A DNA stretch of 64,000 bases from Marchantia polymorpha subsp. ruderalis (lineage: Eukaryota; Streptophyta; Marchantiopsida; Marchantiales; Marchantiaceae). The stretch is taken from positions 6,656,501 to 6,720,500 of the forward strand of contig AP031356.1 in the NCBI GenBank assembly GCA_037833965.1. The letters run 5' to 3'. The translations under genes were made by a program, and so were the position numbers. Below are positions 48,556 to 58,795 of this stretch, piece after piece. Each line of letters starts with the position of its first letter. Position 1 is the first letter of the stretch. The notes under the pieces are model-generated. The model ran no database searches. It was not told where the DNA came from and worked only from the letters and a program-made list of their open reading frames with translations.

Positions 48556-49516
48556 GTGAGCCCTGAGCATGCAACGTAAGCACCCTTGTCATGTTATGGA
48601 AATCCAAGTGGTCCGATGTCCATAAGATCTGCTCGGAGTCAATCATGCAGTCGCTTAAGAAAGCTCGTGAGCCCCAACTTGCGACAGGTTTAACTCAGTG
48701 CGTGGATGATCGGCCATCTTCGTCGTCTTTCAATTTGGATCTTAGCAACTCTGATCTGGAGCAAAGTATCATTGGGCAACAGTTCTGCTGCAGTGCTGTT
48801 GTAGAAAATCACTCATTGTGATAGACGGTCATCAGTGGTTAAAAGCTCCCTGCAAGAGCTTACAGAAAACCATTCAAGATATGTTAATTGTCTTATAAGG
48901 ACGAAATACTTGAATTGCGATGTATAAGTGAGGTCTAATACAGGGCACCGTTATTTGCACGGTGAACCTTCTCTCATACAGTAGTTTATTTAGAAGTGGA
49001 AGCTAGATTTTTCTTCAAGAAGCTTCATGTTGAAGGATTGCCAGGCAATCAGTTTCTCAAGCTAGCTTGAGCTGGAGCAGCTCCTCGGTCACCTTAGTTT
49101 GAAGTCCACGGCGTTGCAGTGCTTTTCATGCACGCTGTTCTGAATAGTTCAGCTCGTCCTTTTTCACTCGCCAAATTTGGTATCCAGAAGTAGTCTGGTC
49201 TACACGTTTGGCTCTCACAAAAGCCGTCCTGTTCATTTTGGGAACTGGACTGGACAGAAAAAATCCGATCATTTTTAAGCATCACGGAGTTGTGTCAGCC
49301 GCATTGTATTCTCTGCCAGGATCCAGTGTATGAGATGCGTATGGAGTGTAATGCAGTCGAGTGTGTATCTGAATGCTTCAATCGTTTCGTTGTACAATTT
49401 ATCTCTACTTCCCTTCTCACTGGCGCTTTCTAAATGTGTGCCAATCTCCCATAGCACATCGTTCTTGTGATCCTTTGGTCACAAAATCGGCTGGTTTGCC
49501 AATTTCTCCAATTACA
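48556..49516. other. 3' flank of the PTP gene
   Basis: Probably the PTP 3' UTR followed by intergenic DNA. A 76-residue plus-strand frame at 48591-48821 has no recognisable motif and lies about 35 bp after the PTP stop, so I treat it as UTR. Confidence 0.4.
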
Positions 49517-49735
49517 GAAAGGCATATCGAGAGCAACTTCGCACGAGGTCACGTAAACCGACACGACGAAATGATGATGCTCTTTTGGCTACGAGGTTTG
49601 GACTAATGTAAAGATTCGTACGGTTACAATCGTAGCTCTGCATGTACTCTCTCTCAATCATACGACGATGAGACTTTTAGAAAAAGTACCTCTGATTACT
49701 TCAAATGACAACCTGTTATGTAGTTACTGGAAAAT
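49517..49735 (+). repeat. 219-bp exact direct repeat, left copy
   Basis: Identical over all 219 bases to 50353-50571, in the same orientation, 836 bp away. It starts GAAAGGCATATCGAGAG and ends GTTACTGGAAAAT. Identity over this length implies a very recent duplication or gene conversion. Confidence 0.95.
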
Positions 49736-50352
49736 TAGCCCGTGAGCACCTGGATGGAAGTACAGCTCTGGACAAATTGAAAGACGGAAGAAGGGACCGC
49801 CGCAGATTGTGGCCGATATCCGACACACAGATCCCTGGATATCCTTGACAAGCACGACTTACATCGGAACTGACTGTTTCAGCAAGCCAACCTCTAAACT
49901 CTTCCGACCCCCATCGACTGGCAGTCTTCTTTTGAGAACGTCACGGCCGAGTTGATCTAAAAAGGATGGCTCATCCCTTCACCTGTACAGCTATCAATAT
50001 TCTTTATGGATATTAGATTGATAGTTGTACATATACATTGTTATACTATATCATTCTAATAAGTGAATAAAATATTTCGTAACTCAAAAGTTAATAATTA
50101 TTTATTACCAATATTGAAATATCCAAGTACAAGCAAAAAGAATGGGTATTCCCATCAAGCTCAAATTCCCATCAGCTAGAAATCAGTGCGCATAATATAC
50201 CATAAAATCCCTAATTCCCCCACTTCAAACCATATGTTTGAGTACGATAATTTCCAGCGTTAAACTTAATCATATTTATTCAGCAAATATAATAAAGCTA
50301 CGAGTCCTTCGAGTTCTGATGCGCCAACAGAAATCAAGCAAAACAGTCCACG
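49736..50352. other. 617-bp segment between the exact repeats
   Basis: The left half is mixed composition; 49980-50300 is AT-rich. No gene, LTR end or TIR was recognised. Confidence 0.4.
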
Positions 50353-50571
50353 GAAAGGCATATCGAGAGCAACTTCGCACGAGGTCACGTAAACCGACAC
50401 GACGAAATGATGATGCTCTTTTGGCTACGAGGTTTGGACTAATGTAAAGATTCGTACGGTTACAATCGTAGCTCTGCATGTACTCTCTCTCAATCATACG
50501 ACGATGAGACTTTTAGAAAAAGTACCTCTGATTACTTCAAATGACAACCTGTTATGTAGTTACTGGAAAAT
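50353..50571 (+). repeat. 219-bp exact direct repeat, right copy
   Basis: Second copy of the 49517-49735 sequence. It lies about 210 bp beyond the 3' end of the U6 gene. Confidence 0.95.
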
Positions 50572-50780
50572 CAAATCAGTCCACGTTGCATTTGCGCTCA
50601 AGCTCGACAGGTCCCATTACAAAATGAAAAGTTGGACAGGAATGGAACACCCGAAGAGCAGACGTGGGTCCAAAGTAATAAGGGCGAACAATGGCGTGGG
50701 TGAAAGACGATGAGATTGGGAAGGCATGCGTGCACAGACTTGGCGACGCTGGGGTGGAGAAATGGGGGAGGGAATGCGAA

Positions 50781-50831
50781 AAAAATTTGGACCATTTCTC
50801 GATTTGTGCGTGTCATCCTTGCGCAGGGGCC

Positions 50832-50863
<32 letters not shown>

Positions 50864-50883
50864 TCGGATGTCCCCGAAGGGAC
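50781..50883 (-). ncRNA. U6: U6 spliceosomal snRNA
   Basis: The minus strand reads GTCCCTTCGGGGACATCC at the 5' end, then TGGAACGATACAGAGAAG with the ACAGAGA box and AGC triad, then CACAAATCGAGAAATGG, ending CCAAATTTTTTT. It matches the plant U6 consensus throughout, as far as I can tell. The terminal T-run serves as the Pol III terminator. A TATA box (GTATATATA, 50905-50913) lies 22-30 bp upstream, as expected for plant U6. I do not find the usual plant upstream sequence element (a CCCACATCG-type word) about 60-70 bp upstream, so promoter strength is uncertain. Confidence 0.95.
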
Positions 50884-50904
50884 GAGAAGGACCGTGGAGC
50901 TGCG

Positions 50905-50913
50905 GTATATATA
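50905..50913 (-). promoter_or_regulatory. TATA box of the U6 gene
   Basis: TATATATAC-type sequence 22-30 bp upstream of the U6 5' end on the minus strand, the standard spacing for plant U6 promoters. Confidence 0.75.
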
Positions 50914-53260
50914 CGCGTAAAGCCTGAGACTACAATACTTATGCCTTTAATGCACGAAAACGGAACACGTGGCGCTCTCGAGGACCGCCTCCAGAGGAAC
51001 CCGAAGCTGGAAGTGAGGTCTGGTCTCAGCCCGCTTCAGTTTAGAAAAGGAAAGCCAGGATGCCGGTACTCTTCTTGCTCACACTCCATACCGTGAATCT
51101 GCTTCCTCATCCCGTAACGTGGGACCCTGAGAAACCGACCAAACCGGTGGTGTTCTCGGATTTTCTGCATTTGATGTTCGTTTCCGTCTGCAAATAGCCT
51201 TGCTAGTGCCTTCCCGATAAATCTGAATTTTTTTTACGAACGGTGGATTTTCTGCATTTAAGGTACGTTTCCGTCCGAGTCTTAGTTTATGTTCCGCGCC
51301 TTTGCAATCCGCAAAGGCGGATTTTGTGATTCTCTTCGGCCTGTTTGAATCTCGCCAATTTTCCTCTTGTTGTCACCGGACTGGCCCCGAGGACAACATG
51401 CCCATTAGAGGGCTAGTGAATGAGAACATATGAGAGATTTGTGATTCAAGGAGAGAAAAAAATTCATTAGTAAATTAAAATTTTGTTGTGGTTTTCTCTC
51501 GTAGGTTGCGCACCGTACTGCATGCAAATTGAAAGTAAATACCAAGAAAGTAAAATATTTACAAGCATCGTCTTTCAAACCTCGACTCAACTATTGCTCG
51601 ACATGAGATTGAGTTCGACTGAGGAATTGTTACAGTGTATCCGAAGATCTCTCAGATAGAAAAGGATAATAAACAAGATCAACGAATTGAATCACAAGCT
51701 CGATGCTTCACGTAGCTGTGCCCAACCACATCGAAGCCTCGACAATCACATCACTTGAGGTTCTAAACTCCCATGTCATATTGCTTATGTGACCCGGCGA
51801 GAATCTGCACGACAAAGCTGTACTCTCATGATTGAGTAGCTTCAAGTATTGGTTTATCAAGTGAATTCAACAACATCGGTGGTTCTCCATTTACCTCTTG
51901 AAGTGTTGAATCTTGTAAGTGCATATTCATAATTATCAGTTATTAAATGTAACCACTTTCAATATTGAATACTAGCTCTACAGTTCAGTCCTGCTACAGT
52001 AGCCAATGCCAAAACCTAAAACTCACTCGGAAAAAGATCAACGAAAGCATAGACACATCTCTGCTTCAAACCCTGAATAGCATTCCATGGTAAATTTGGT
52101 ATTGGTGGTTTGCTCGAGGCTCAAACAAGGATTTTAAGAACAAATCAAGAAGGGTTATAACTATGGATTTGTGGGTCGCTACTAAGAAGAAAAGTTTTCA
52201 ATAACTTCGAAACAAACAGACAGAAGTTGAGCTTTTCCTTTTTTTGATGCATTGACTCACCTTCAACATCAAAAATCCGAAATAGAGAAGAAGATAGAAG
52301 AATCAAAGATACGCTGGGAGCAATGGGAAACAACATGTGCCGCAACCTTCATGCTGCAAGAATCTTGAAGGATTATGGACTGGAGATGGGTCGACTTCTT
52401 TATCTAAGCGACTCTAGTGAGAAAAACCCATTATACTGGACCTCCTCGATGTCTTCGATTTTGAGGTCAAGTCGAACATCTAACGAGGCAGTACTTCACG
52501 TGAATCATCATAAGCTAGAAACCTTGAAGAGGACGGCTTGAGACTTGAAGATTATTGAGGTGATCCAACAGAGTGAAAGTTTCAGGTATACAACTGGGAC
52601 AAGGGTGGAGGAGAAGAGAAAAACCAAAGTTGCAGAAGAAGCGGTCTGGATTACTTTCCCTACAAACAAAGTAACAGTTTCATCAAGAGACACGGCGACC
52701 ACGATAGCAGGATTTCCAGCTGAAGATTGAAGAAATTTCACTTCGACTAAAAAGGCTCTGCAAACGAGGAAAGGAGATTAAGCGAGGAAACAACAGTTCA
52801 ATAAAATGGAAGAGCACGGCCTAGAATTTGATTCCTCGAGATTTTTGTAATTATCGAGCTCTGACACGGGGTCTGTAGCAGTGAAGCCTATAGTCAACTT
52901 CATTGGCTGCGGTCGATGCGTTCTGTGTGCTTGACTTCTTTGGTACAACTGGACGCATTTGGATCGGCCAGGGAATGACTTACGATGACAAAATCCCAAA
53001 CCAAATTGCAAGAGCCTTGACCGTGAATGGACTCGTGTAATTCCAGATCCAAACATCCGGAATGCTCTCACGAACCAGAGACGAAACGTTATCAAAAAAA
53101 TGCCAATTCCCATAATTTGCGAGCGAAAACTGCGAGCAAACGAAACAATTGCCGCACGAGAGTCAGAGGCCGGCGAAAGCAAGAGCAGTGATCACCATAA
53201 TGAAACGATGAGCGAAGACGGACACCATATCGGATCCCACGAATGTGACATCGCCGCGGA
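50914..53260. other. Intergenic region, no recognised gene
   Basis: Includes a plus-strand frame at 52323-52541 starting MGNNMC, followed in the same frame, after one TGA, by 63 more open codons ending at 52730. The start could suggest N-myristoylation, but residue 6 is Cys, not Ser or Thr, and I recognise no family. Nothing else stands out. Confidence 0.4.
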
Positions 53261-53575
53261 AATCTTCGCTGTGAGGGCCGGGATCGTAAGCCTGCAGAAA
53301 ACGCACTTTTTTCTCGGCAATATCACTTCCAAGAATGGCTTCCTTTCCTTCAAGTTCTTGAATAAGCTGGTCTTGAATAATCTGGGCTTTAAGATGCTTA
53401 ACGTAAACCATACATCCGTTACTGGAGTTGAAGAACCTCCCTGCAAGGACCAAGGCACGTCTCCGACGATGACGCTGAAGTCGCTGCGAGGGCCAGGCTC
53501 GGAAGCCTGCAGAAAGCGCACTTTCTTCTGGGCAGGATCACTTCCTTGAAGGGCTTGATTAAGCACACATCGCAA
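53163..53575 (-). CDS. Possible remnant gene with duplicated exon-like segment
   Basis: Two minus-strand frames contain similar peptides: one has GSDPAQKKVRFLQASEPGPRS and the other GSDIAEKKVRFLQAYDPGPHS. They come from an imperfect ~60-bp direct repeat (53271-53330 and 53485-53544). The frames differ, so any gene would need an intron or has suffered a frameshift. CTGCAG inside each copy could act as a splice acceptor. No family is recognised. It may be a gene fragment or a repeat that happens to be open. Confidence 0.25.
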
Positions 53576-53799
53576 ATGTCAGAATTCCTAATAGCGTATT
53601 CACCACATCGTAGTTCGAGCGCATCTCAATATTCAGAGTTGCATGACTGACTTCAAACGAAGTCGCATGCTTTTATCGACCTCGAGCTTCGTGTTCAGAC
53701 CTGTACAGGAGATTGACAGACGCCCGGGCAAAACGAAGAGACCAAGTGGCCAGAGGCCTCATGAGGCGATCCCCGAGAGCATTAATAGCATTATCGGAT

Positions 53800-53852
53800 G
53801 TCCCTTCGGAGACATCCTATAAAATTGGAACGATACAGAGAAGATTAACATG
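53800..53852 (+). pseudogene. Truncated U6 snRNA copy
   Basis: The first ~53 bases of U6 (GTCCCTTCGGAGACATCC to AGAAGATTAACATG) with three substitutions relative to the copy at 50781-50883. After the ACAGAGA box region the sequence diverges completely, there is no T-run, and the AGC triad reads AAC. It is therefore a 5' fragment, in opposite orientation to the intact gene about 3 kb away. Confidence 0.9.
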
Positions 53853-54123
53853 CCGGTGCCGGTCGTGAACGCATCCTCACTTGTCATTGGCAGTATAGCT
53901 CCAGGTTACCACACGGGAGGGAGCGGCAATTTCACATATAACATATCGGCAAAGAAATTCACTGCTCCAAACTACCAGTCACTTCCGCCGGGAAATCCGG
54001 TTTTTTCGGAATATTTCAATTCCACGTGTATTTTCGCGCGTTCTTGGGTTTACTCCTCCAAAATTTCTTTTCACTCCATTGCAATTAATAAAGACATTTC
54101 TCACTTTTCAGTCCGAACGCACC

Positions 54124-54149
54124 ACCTCTACCACCAGTGTGGTAGAGGT
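54124..54149. repeat. 11-bp hairpin
   Basis: ACCTCTACCAC and GTGGTAGAGGT separated by four bases. It lies about 90 bp left of the TIR transposon. Confidence 0.8.
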
Positions 54150-54237
54150 TATGGGATTGTCTCCAGCTGGCCGACTCAGGCCTACGAAAACCAGGTTTCA
54201 AGCTCGGGGTTTTATCGATGGTTGGGGATGGCACGGT

Positions 54238-54964
54238 AGGCTTGGCCACGGTCCGGATCGACAGTTAACCGGTCCCAGATTTCTCCAGGATCGGTTAACA
54301 GGTCTAGGAAAAAAATCTCCCGTCCCAGTCTTGAATCTTCACAATCCATGGGTACCAAAATTGTAGGTACCCAATTCGTGACTCAGTGTAATGAGAAAAT
54401 TCATTATCACACCTTTAGCCTGATTTCGACCTCATTGCAAGACGGAAATGTTTTGACGGGCCCCACACGAACCCTGAACTCACGACGAAAGAATAGGAGG
54501 AAATCGAGCGCTCAATTCGGAATTCAATCCGCTTCAGAATTTTCGTTGCTTTCGTGACCTGGTGATCGTCAAATTGCGCAAATATGTCACTTGCTGTGAC
54601 GATCGAGGCTTACGAGGTGGGACCTGTGCAAGGACGAATGACAGGATTCTGCTGAACGTCGTTCGCACCGTGGCACCCGCGAGTTCGTCGTGGAATGCAC
54701 GCAAGAATTAGGGAGTTTAGCCGACCGTCGTAATAAGGTGCTGTATTTGAGAAACTATTAGTCCAGGAGTGTTCTTTTGCACACAATTCGAAAGCACGCA
54801 GAGCGTGTTACACTTGGCCACGGTCCGGTACGACGGTTAAAGTATAGGTTAACCCTTAACCGAAAGGAGCCAAGCCTGGACTGGTTAACCGGTTTATTGT
54901 ACCGGTTAACCGGTCCACAAATTTTCTGAACCGGTTAATCGTTAATTGGACCGTGGCCAAGCCT
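54238..54964. mobile_element. Non-autonomous TIR transposon, 727 bp, 10-bp target duplication
   Basis: The ends are inverted: AGGCTTGGCCACGGTCC at 54238-54254 and its exact complement at 54948-54964. Partial pairing extends further through TTAACCGGT words. A perfect 10-bp target duplication, ATGGCACGGT, flanks it (54228-54237 and 54965-54974). A 9-11 bp duplication is typical of Mutator-like elements, so that is my tentative class. The interior has no transposase frame. A further terminus-like copy (CTTGGCCACGGTCCGG, 54813-54828) and a partial one near 54880 indicate nested or rearranged ends in the right 150 bp, which is rich in GGTTAACCGGT. Confidence 0.85.
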
Positions 54965-54974
54965 ATGGCACGGT

Positions 54975-56520
54975 ACTGGATACTGAAGCTGCTGTCAAAT
55001 CTTGATCTGAATCAAAAATGGAAGCACCGCATGGTTAATCTGGATCTAAGACACGGTTACCTTCAATCCGAAGTCAAACATTCCCCCTCACACAGATCTA
55101 ACTACTCTGTACTATATTACCTTTCAATCCGAAGTCAAACATGTCCGCTATATAGCTATAGGTAACTGAACTGCAAACCCACGGGTGACGGTAATAGACG
55201 AACGGTGAACGGTGTACGTATACCGTCAGGCTGGAGAATATACAGTCGGGGTTGTTTTAGCGAGAAGCCTAACTGACTTCGGGATAGGGGGTGAGATAGA
55301 GAGACAAAGGTAACAAGGAGTTACTCCTCGAGGCTTTTTAAGGTAGAACCCGGGGACACCCTCTTGTCAATGTCACTTTATTGTATATATTGACACTTCA
55401 ATGCGATTCAGTGCCGCGAGGCTTTAAACGGAGTACCTCGCTAGCCACCTCGATAGACTCCACGTGTATACTCGTGTAAACCTTGGCTCTCCACTATATT
55501 CGTGTCCACCTTCGCTCTCCACTGTTTTCCCGTCGTTCCATGGCCGACGATGGCTCGGAGCAGAAAGATCCATACGCACTCGCATGTCATGACAAACCAA
55601 CATCTTAAATCTTAATGAGTTATCACGCAGAGCCCATCGTATACATTACTGGGAGCACCAACATTTTATGATGTGATTGTTCCGACAAGTACTCTTCAAC
55701 CAAGATCTCCGCCGACTCCACGTAGATTTCGTCAAAGCCAGTGTTTTTTCTGCCATCCTGCATATCTTCACAGGAGGCTCACATGCGAAGGGCCCATTCT
55801 GCACCAGCCAAACACCGAAGGCTCCTTCTGAGATTCAAAACACGAATCCAAACGTGACTGTTTTATATATGGTGATAGCTTTGTCAGTGACTAGACTCGA
55901 TAAAGACAGATCCAGTTCAACTAGGGACGGCTGAAGATGCTCAAAACCATTTGATTGTTCGCACCTTTGATTTGGAAACAGGGAGCCACGCCATCAGCTT
56001 GTGGGAATTCAGAAACTTTGTGTGAAGTCTCTTCACTCAGAGTTTCTAAACTCTGTCATTGTCTGCATTGACCGTAGGAAGAATGTCTCGTTGTCTCGCT
56101 AAGTTGGTAATGTGCCACTGCAAGGTATGTTGTTGAAGGGTACAGCAATTCACCTTTCAAGCAATCAAGAATTGCTTTACAAAGGATCTTGAGACAGCAC
56201 TGGGCGTCAATAATGAGGTGGACTTGGAAGTTTACCCCAGAAGAAACCTGGAACAAGATCCCGCGCGGAGTTTACACTCTCCGACCTCTTCATGGCTTCC
56301 ATGAGTTTAAATCGCCTGTTAAGTTCTTAAGATACATCCGGTTGTCGAAGTTTCGTGGATATGTCAGAACGTCTTGCTGTCTTAAAAATTTGTCTTAGGA
56401 CTGATTAAATCCAAGCTGCTGTTCTTAATCCAGAGTTTCCAACACAGACCTCGCTAGAGGGTCCACGTTATCCCATCGGCGGAGGATCCCAAGCGGACTG
56501 GCGGCAGAGGTCGCCAGTGA
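54975..56520. other. Intergenic region
   Basis: No recognised gene. A 24-bp word (CAATCCGAAGTCAAACAT with flanking bases) is repeated at about 55060 and 55125. A 7-bp inverted repeat with a TATA-rich loop (TGTCAAT ... ATTGACA) occurs at about 55364-55393. Confidence 0.45.
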
Positions 56521-56591
56521 TGAGGCAACCAGGATTGAATTGATGACCTATCGAACTGCAGCCGATTGCTCTACCACTGAGCTATACCTCC
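56521..56591 (-). tRNA. tRNA-Cys(GCA)-like gene, possibly decayed
   Basis: On the minus strand: acceptor GGAGGTA, TA, D-arm GCTCAGTGGTAGAGC (perfect A box), anticodon stem ATCGG / TCGAT around the loop CTGCAGT (anticodon GCA), variable AGGTC, T-loop TTCAATC. Overall layout follows plant nuclear tRNA-Cys. Oddities: position 1 against 72 is G against A, the T-stem has one A-C mismatch, and the B box is degenerate with TTCAATC in place of TTCGANTC. It may be a diverged functional gene, a pseudogene or a tRNA-derived SINE head. Confidence 0.65.
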
Positions 56592-57495
56592 AGCTTTGGA
56601 AGATAATGAGATAATCAATTTCACTGGAAACATAACGCCTGGTCTGCAATGGCTCCAAGTTTCTTCCTAGATAATTTTTCAAGCAGGTCAGTGGTCAGTG
56701 GTGGATCCATCATTAGATTCCGAGGCTACAGATCATTAATAATCTCTTCGATCTTCTTTTAGAGCTCCTTGATTCAGATCCCATGAACAGATTAGATGAT
56801 AATGAGTAACATTCGCTCTGAGTAGGTATGACTGGTTTAAGCATGACCAGTGACTTAAAGTTTGGGACATACTGACTCTGGAGTTTGCTTGCTTGGACAT
56901 TTCATCGATAACAGATCTTGTTGTTTTCTAAAATCTAGAGAAGATTCTAAATTCATGAAAAGCTTCGTCAACGCACATGTACTTACAGAGCCCTAGATTC
57001 AACCTCGTTTATAAGAAACATTGTACTTATCTTGGATGTAAATTCCTGAATAAGCCCTCTTCATAAGTACACATAAAACATGTGATCATCACCTTGACCG
57101 TCATTGGATCATGCAGAGTTTCCTGCTTAGATCCTCCGATCTTTCGTAATCTCTTCAATTCAGTGAAACCTCAGTTGGTAGATTTCTGACTCGTTTATTC
57201 GTTGATGAACAAGAATGTGAACAAACGATTGCACATCTGATTCGAAGTATTGCTCAAGAACAACCGAGCGGATAAAACTGCTTCACTTCTGGATTCGTTC
57301 ATCTCATCCGCAAACATATCACCCACAGAGCCCCACGGAGCACAGGCCCCAGTCCCCAACTGCACTCAACGAGGGCGGCGCGAATGTCAGGTGACCGAGT
57401 GGATGTAAATGTCTGATCTGTGTGAGGTTTGCAGCTGGACTGGGTGCAATTTGGTCACTCGTTGCGAGACTGGTTGGTTCTCTTGATATACATTC
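56592..57495. other. Intergenic region left of the copia element
   Basis: No gene or repeat recognised. Confidence 0.4.
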
Positions 57496-57500
57496 TCTAC

Positions 57501-57960
57501 TTTTATAAGGTCAGTCTCAAGGCTTCATCAATAGGCTCGAGTACAGGATTCTGCAGATGAGTTCAACCGTTGGATCATACCAGGCGATTGCTTGTGCAGG
57601 AAGCTATCAACAGCTGAGATCAACAGTTATGTTTTGTGTAGTATAAACAGAGGAGAATGAAGGTAGTGATCAATGTAACTTCATTCTCCGTTGTAGAACA
57701 AACACTTGGGGAAACACTTTTGAGAGACAAATTGTAAGGGAAACACAATTTGGGGAAAAGTGAGGACGAGTGTGTAATCTGAGAAACCTAATAGTGATTT
57801 GATCTTCGTTGCTGGATGTAGGCACAGTGCCTAACCAACCAGGATATATCGTGTGTTCACTGTTATTCCGCATTTTGATTTGATTGCGTGTTAGATCCTA
57901 GTTATCGTATTGGTCAAGTTACGTCTGTGTTCTTGATTCATTACCGAGGTTTTCACTACA
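57501..57960 (+). repeat. 5' LTR of the copia element
   Basis: 460 bp, ending TTTTCACTACA. It begins TTTTATAAGG where the 3' LTR has TGTTATAAGG, so the TG terminus has mutated. Relative to the 3' LTR it lacks short segments near the TATA region and near 57690. Confidence 0.93.
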
Positions 57961-57961
57961 A

Positions 57962-57975
57962 TTGGTATTAGAGCC
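57962..57975 (+). other. Primer binding site
   Basis: TTGGTATTAGAGCC lies immediately after the 5' LTR. It matches the usual plant copia primer site for initiator tRNA-Met (TGGTATCAGAGC) with one mismatch. Confidence 0.85.
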
Positions 57976-58002
57976 ATCACCATCAAATCTGTTTTGAACA
58001 CG

Positions 58003-58795
58003 ATGGGTCTCGCGAAGATGAAAATCGAACGCTTCAATGGCAAAGGAGATTTTGCTTTGTGGCGTCAGAGAATGAAGGCAATTCTTGTTCAGATGAAAAT
58101 CTCCAAGGCGATCGATCCTGAAGCCAAACACGCTGAATCCGTCACGGCTGAAGACAAGGCAGATATGAACGAGCTTGCATACAGCACGATCGTCCGGTAT
58201 CTTGGAGACAAAGTTTTGCGAGAAGTCGCCAATGAGAAGACTGCCATTGGCGTGTGAGCGAAGCTTCAGAGCCTGTACATGAAGAAATCCCTATCGAGAA
58301 GGATCTATCTCAAGGGAATGCTTTTTGGATTCAAGATCCAAGAAGACAAGCCGATTGAAGACTATCTTGACAAATTCAATCGGATCGTCATTGATCTCGC
58401 CAATATCAGTGTCGATACTCCCGATGAAGACCAAGCGATCTTGATTCTAAACGCTTTGCCTCCCTCATATGCAAATTTCGTCGATGCTATGAGATATGAA
58501 CGATCCTCAATCACCACAGAGGATGTTCAGTTGGCATTGAAAGCGAAGGTTCTTCAATCCAGAGGCGAGAAGAAATCTGCAGCTGAAGGTCTTCTTGTTC
58601 GCGCTCAACCAGACAAGAAGTAATCAAAGAAGAAGAAATGGAAGCCGAAGCCTGAAGATCAAGAGAAGCCCTTCGCGTACAAGTGCTACAATTGTCACAA
58701 GGAGGGACATATGAAGAAGGATTGCCCTGAACTGAAGAAGTATCCAGGTGCCTTTACTTCAAAGACTGGAAAAGCCGCTGTCCTTAGAATGACGA
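58003..58795 (+). pseudogene. copia gag with zinc knuckle, interrupted
   Basis: Starts MGLAKMKIERFNGKGDFALW, typical of plant copia gag. In-frame stops occur at 58255 (TGA, where the family has Trp) and 58621 (TAA). The zinc knuckle CYNCHKEGHMKKDC (CX2CX4HX4C) begins near 58684 in the same frame. A frameshift near 58780 leads into the pol frame. Confidence 0.9.
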
